Source of the DNA: Spirochaetaceae bacterium | GTDB lineage: Bacteria > Spirochaetota > Spirochaetia > B11-G9 | Length of the DNA: 7,509 bases | Direction: 5' to 3' | Assembly: GCA_030600745.1 (NCBI GenBank) | Contig: JAUVLL010000158.1 | Coordinates: 1-7,509, forward strand | Shown here: in pieces, positions 4,755 to 7,509 of the stretch | Layout of the letters: every line of letters begins with the position of its first letter | Position numbering within the stretch: the first letter of the stretch is position 1 | Notes under the pieces: generated by a model | Databases searched by the model: none | The model's input: only the letters and a program-made list of their open reading frames with translations | Told to the model about the DNA's origin: nothing | Program-made: the position numbers and the translations under genes

Positions 4755-5873
4755 ATGGAGAAAATACCAAAAATGGATATTAATGAAGAACTGGATGAAA
4801 TAGCTTTTCACTCTTATGCCGGCTATGTCGAAGGTAAGCTGCTGGTCTCCTCCCTTAATTTGGATAAATTGGTTGACCTTTCCACCGATATGGTTGTGGA
4901 ACTTACACGGGTAGAGATGGGATGTCTGATGTTCTATAGCGAAAAGACCCGGGAGCTAAGCATTGAAGCATGCAAAGGATTGAAACTTAAAAAGATCAGG
5001 AAAAAAGCAATTATAAAAACAAAAAACGATGTAATCAAGTGGATTGTTGAATGGAAAAAACCGATCCTGCTTCCCGAATTGGATAAGTCTGGCATAAAAG
5101 AGTTTTTCCTGACAATTTCAGAAGAGATTGGATACGGGATTGTCCTATCCGTTCCCCTGGTGGCGAAAGGTAAACTAATAGGTCTGTTTAACCTTGGAGA
5201 GAAAGAATCAGGGAAGCCTTTTTACAAGAAAGACCTTCAGATGTTATCCACTATCTCCGGCCCTATTACGATTGCTGTGGAGAATGCAAAATTATACGAG
5301 AATCTGCACAAAAGCTATTTTAGCACAGTCAGTGCCCTGGCCGAGGCTATAGAGACAAAGGATCCTTATACAAGGGGTCATTCCGAACGGGTTTCCAGGT
5401 ACGCTGCCGTTATAGCCGGAGCTATGAATCTTCCTGCTTTCGAAATAGAGGGTATCCGGGTTGCAGGTATCCTGCACGATGTAGGCAAAATTGGGCTTCC
5501 GGAAGGGATCCTTTTAAAGTTCGCCCCCCTGACCGATGCTGAATTCAACGTTATCAAGGAGCATCCTGTTGTCAGCGCCAGAATAATAGATCGCGCCGAG
5601 TTTCCCTGGGAGGTTAAGTTATTTGCCCGCCACCATCACGAACGGTATGACGGAAGCGGATATCCGGACAAACTCAAAGGAGAGGAGATCCCCCTTGGTG
5701 CCCGTGTTTTGGCTGTAGCTGACACCTATGAGGCATTAATGGCAGACAGACCCTACCGCAGAGGATTTCCAAAGGAAAAAGCCTTAAAGATAATTAAAGA
5801 AGTAACCGGTACCCAGCTTGACCCGGAAATAGTTAAGGTGTTCCTTAACCTGGCGGAAAAAGAAGAGATTTAA
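4755..5873 (+). CDS. GAF plus HD-GYP protein, probable cyclic-di-GMP phosphodiesterase, 372 aa
   Basis: HD-GYP enzymes hydrolyse cyclic-di-GMP and so affect motility and biofilm switching. The N-terminal half (about residues 25-180) has GAF-domain character: LDKLVDLSTDMVVELTRVEMGCLMFY, then VPLVAKGKLIGLFNLGEK, ending in a helix VENAKLYENLHKS. The C-terminal half (about 188-370) is a full HD-GYP domain: GHSERVSRYA (His209), HDVGKIG (His241, Asp242), EHP (His270), HHHERYDGSGYP (His294/His295 and the GYP signature 302-304) and VADTYEALMADRPYR (Asp323). All expected metal residues are present, so it should be active. Start is uncertain: ATG 4755 has no ribosome site, while ATG 4773 has a distant GGAG. 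No membrane segment or receiver domain is present, so input must come through GAF or partners. It is first in a three-gene operon with cheR and a receptor. Confidence 0.92.
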   Translation: MEKIPKMDINEELDEIAFHSYAGYVEGKLLVSSLNLDKLVDLSTDMVVELTRVEMGCLMFYSEKTRELSIEACKGLKLKKIRKKAIIKTKNDVIKWIVEWKKPILLPELDKSGIKEFFLTISEEIGYGIVLSVPLVAKGKLIGLFNLGEKESGKPFYKKDLQMLSTISGPITIAVENAKLYENLHKSYFSTVSALAEAIETKDPYTRGHSERVSRYAAVIAGAMNLPAFEIEGIRVAGILHDVGKIGLPEGILLKFAPLTDAEFNVIKEHPVVSARIIDRAEFPWEVKLFARHHHERYDGSGYPDKLKGEEIPLGARVLAVADTYEALMADRPYRRGFPKEKALKIIKEVTGTQLDPEIVKVFLNLAEKEEI

Positions 5874-5889
5874 AGGAAAGCTATACGGT

Positions 5890-6705
5890 ATGGAACTCAC
5901 AGAAGAACCATGGTTTTCAGTACTCATAAAAAGTATGCTTAAAGAAAGAGGCCTTGACTTAAGCCAGTACAGGGAAAAGTGTATGAAACGCAGAATAGAT
6001 GTGAGGTTGAGGGCAACCGGAGCACATACCTACCCGGAGTACATGGCTTTCCTGAAAAAAGACCCCTCGGAATACGACCGGCTGTTTGATACTCTTACAA
6101 TCAATGTAACCGATTTCTTCAGGGATAAAATCGCATACAGGGTAATCGAAAAAGAGGTTATCCCTGAATTGCTCTTATCGAAGAAAAAAAAGGGAATGAA
6201 AATAATCCGCATCTGGAGCGCCGGGTGTGCCAGCGGTGCAGAACCCTACTCCCTTGCTATTTTATTTCACCAGATATTGGAAAAAAGACCAGGCGATTTT
6301 CTTATTTCCATCTATGCTACGGATATCGACAAAAAAGTCATAGAAAAGGCAAAAATGGCCGAATATGAAGCAGGTGCAGTCTCTAAGGTTGATGGGAAAA
6401 TTCTCAACCGGTATTTCAACCGGGACCTGAAATACACTCTGAAAGAAGAGATAAAACAGATGGTTAAATTTAAGCGTCACGACCTGATAAGCGAAAAACC
6501 TCTTTCCCATCTTGACATTATTATGTGCAGAAACCTGTTGATATATTTTTCAAGGAATTTGCAGGTAAAACTCTTCAACAGGTTTTATGAGGGTTTGAAT
6601 CCAGGGGGATACCTGGTACTGGGGAAAACCGAGAGCCTGGGCGGAGACGCTGCAGAGCTTTTTAAGCCGATAAGTATTAGAGAGCGCATCTATCAAAAAA
6701 GATAG
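5890..6705 (+). CDS. cheR: CheR-type chemoreceptor methyltransferase, 271 aa
   Basis: CheR transfers methyl groups from S-adenosylmethionine to glutamates on chemoreceptors, setting adaptation. The N-terminal all-helical domain (about 1-80) contains YREKCMKRRIDVRLRATG and ends with the hallmark NVTDFFRD (72-79). The Rossmann domain shows the SAM-binding IWSAGCASGAEPYSLAI (108-124), the acidic YATDID (142-147), and the DIIMCRNLLIYF motif (209-220). GYLVLGKTESL lies near the end. Length fits CheR (about 270-290 aa). In the SAM motif the common GEEPYS is GAEPYS here, with the second acidic residue (Glu118) kept. The gene starts 16 bp after the HD-GYP stop, and AAAGGA overlaps that stop. The next gene is a likely receptor, a natural substrate. 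No CheB methylesterase is seen in the window. Confidence 0.94.
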   Translation: MELTEEPWFSVLIKSMLKERGLDLSQYREKCMKRRIDVRLRATGAHTYPEYMAFLKKDPSEYDRLFDTLTINVTDFFRDKIAYRVIEKEVIPELLLSKKKKGMKIIRIWSAGCASGAEPYSLAILFHQILEKRPGDFLISIYATDIDKKVIEKAKMAEYEAGAVSKVDGKILNRYFNRDLKYTLKEEIKQMVKFKRHDLISEKPLSHLDIIMCRNLLIYFSRNLQVKLFNRFYEGLNPGGYLVLGKTESLGGDAAELFKPISIRERIYQKR

Positions 6706-6722
6706 ATACCGAGGAGGAAAAA

Positions 6723-7509
6723 ATGCAAAGGACAATCGGAAGGAAATTATTCCTGGGATTTGCCTCAATTACTATTTTAGCCATAATAGTGGCCGGAACG
6801 GCCTTTATAAATCTCGATAAGATCAATGAAGCCTCCCGTACAGTCAGACAGGCAACAGCAATAACTGAGCACATCCTGGAAATCAGAATAGAAGAGAAGA
6901 ATTACCTCCTGTGGCATGATCAGAACTACATTGACACGCTTAAAGAACTTATGGCCCACCTGGACGAGCATATTACTGACTGGAAAGTAGAGGTCCGCAG
7001 TAATGTGGCCATTACCGGCCTTGACAGAATAACAAATTCGCTTGAAGCATATGAAAACTTCTTTGGTAAGGTGATAAAAAACCACGAGCTTGTCGAAGAA
7101 TTAATGAGCAAGATGCGACTTGCCGGGCGTGATTTGCAGGAGGCGGCCCCGGTAAAAGTTAATAGCGGCGAATTGATCATCTCCCTGTTGGAAGCTCGAA
7201 GAGAGGAGAAGAATTACCAGATATACCGGGAGAAAGAGCTCCTGACAGGTGAAAAAACATATCAGGAAAAATTTCAGGATGCCATAAAAAGGCTGAAAGA
7301 TGCAGCAGGCGATGATCTTAAAATCAACGACTTGGCTGATCAATATGTGCTCAATTTTAACGATCTTGCAGCGGCTTATGAATACACGGATGAGTTGATT
7401 GTACGTATGAGAGAGGAAGGCCAGGCTATTCAAGATATATCCCGTGAGATTAAAGACATGGCCTGGGCAAGAATAGCAGCAGCCCAGACAGCGGCCGGTA
7501 CTATTATGT
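6723..7509 (+). CDS. chemoreceptor-like protein with bimodular helical sensor, 5' part
   Basis: The frame is open from ATG 6723 to the window edge (262 codons seen) and is truncated by the window, not by mutation. GAGGAGG (6711-6717) five bases upstream fixes the start, and cheR ends 17 bp before. Residues about 7-29 (RKLFLGFASITILAIIVAGTAFI) form a membrane segment; the rest so far is an alpha-helical, probably periplasmic, region. LEIRIEEKNYLL (52-63) and LEARREEKNYQI (156-167) are near-repeats, matching the two helical modules of HBM sensor domains known from McpS-like receptors that bind organic acids. A second membrane helix may begin near MAWARIAAAQTAAGTIM. HAMP and signalling domains would lie beyond the window. 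A histidine kinase or cyclase with the same sensor is possible, but the cheR neighbour favours a methyl-accepting chemotaxis protein. Confidence 0.8.
   Translation, partial: MQRTIGRKLFLGFASITILAIIVAGTAFINLDKINEASRTVRQATAITEHILEIRIEEKNYLLWHDQNYIDTLKELMAHLDEHITDWKVEVRSNVAITGLDRITNSLEAYENFFGKVIKNHELVEELMSKMRLAGRDLQEAAPVKVNSGELIISLLEARREEKNYQIYREKELLTGEKTYQEKFQDAIKRLKDAAGDDLKINDLADQYVLNFNDLAAAYEYTDELIVRMREEGQAIQDISREIKDMAWARIAAAQTAAGTIM

Noticed and set aside
6777..7433. Several minus-strand frames opposite the receptor gene
   Set aside because: They overlap each other and the clear receptor frame on the plus strand, which has a strong ribosome site and membrane segment.
1..7509. tRNA, rRNA or CRISPR arrays
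   Set aside because: No cloverleaf-like sequence, rRNA signature or regularly spaced direct repeats were found on reading either strand.

Overview
The window reads as bacterial chromosome from a motile, diderm (Gram-negative-type) organism. The supporting genes are a probable outer-membrane protein with a signal peptide, a lipoprotein, a chemotaxis methyltransferase and a transmembrane chemoreceptor. The left two thirds is AT-rich with strong AGGAGG ribosome sites. Three features would fit a spirochaete: an HPr that keeps both His15 and Ser46 with no sugar-PTS gene beside it, a relaxed lipobox (FSGC), and a small coiled-coil protein with a C-terminal membrane anchor built like the Borrelia Bdr family. 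None is decisive, so the taxonomy stays open.

Layout. 1-288: the end of a possible broken plus-strand gene (46-279) with no start codon. 289-507: small unknown minus-strand gene. 681-956 and 991-1434: HPr phosphocarrier and ribose-5-phosphate isomerase B, with a perfect 14-bp palindrome between them. 1435-1769: a gap with a startless open frame and a probable promoter. 1770-2414 and 2426-2875: a two-gene envelope operon (outer-membrane protein plus lipoprotein with a calcium-loop-like motif), closed by a clear UUCG-loop terminator. 3017-3412: membrane-anchored coiled-coil protein containing an internal 21-nt tandem repeat. 4431 down to 3437 on the minus strand: thioredoxin, cytidine deaminase and a 71-aa unknown that follows the deaminase in the same frame across one stop codon; a REP-like palindrome covers the thioredoxin stop. 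4432-4754: AT-rich intergenic DNA with a 14-bp tandem repeat.

4755-7509: a visibly more GC-rich plus-strand operon of three tightly spaced signalling genes: GAF plus HD-GYP (cyclic-di-GMP phosphodiesterase), CheR-type methyltransferase, and the start of a chemoreceptor-like protein cut by the window edge. The receptor's sensor region carries two copies of an LE-x-R-x-EEKNY motif about 104 residues apart, as expected for a bimodular helical (HBM-type) ligand domain. The reasonable inference is a local sensory unit in which the receptor detects a small molecule, CheR methylates it for adaptation, and the HD-GYP protein links the input to cyclic-di-GMP turnover. This is the most interesting system here. 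Its parts belong to known families; the particular combination is what deserves comparison with other genomes.
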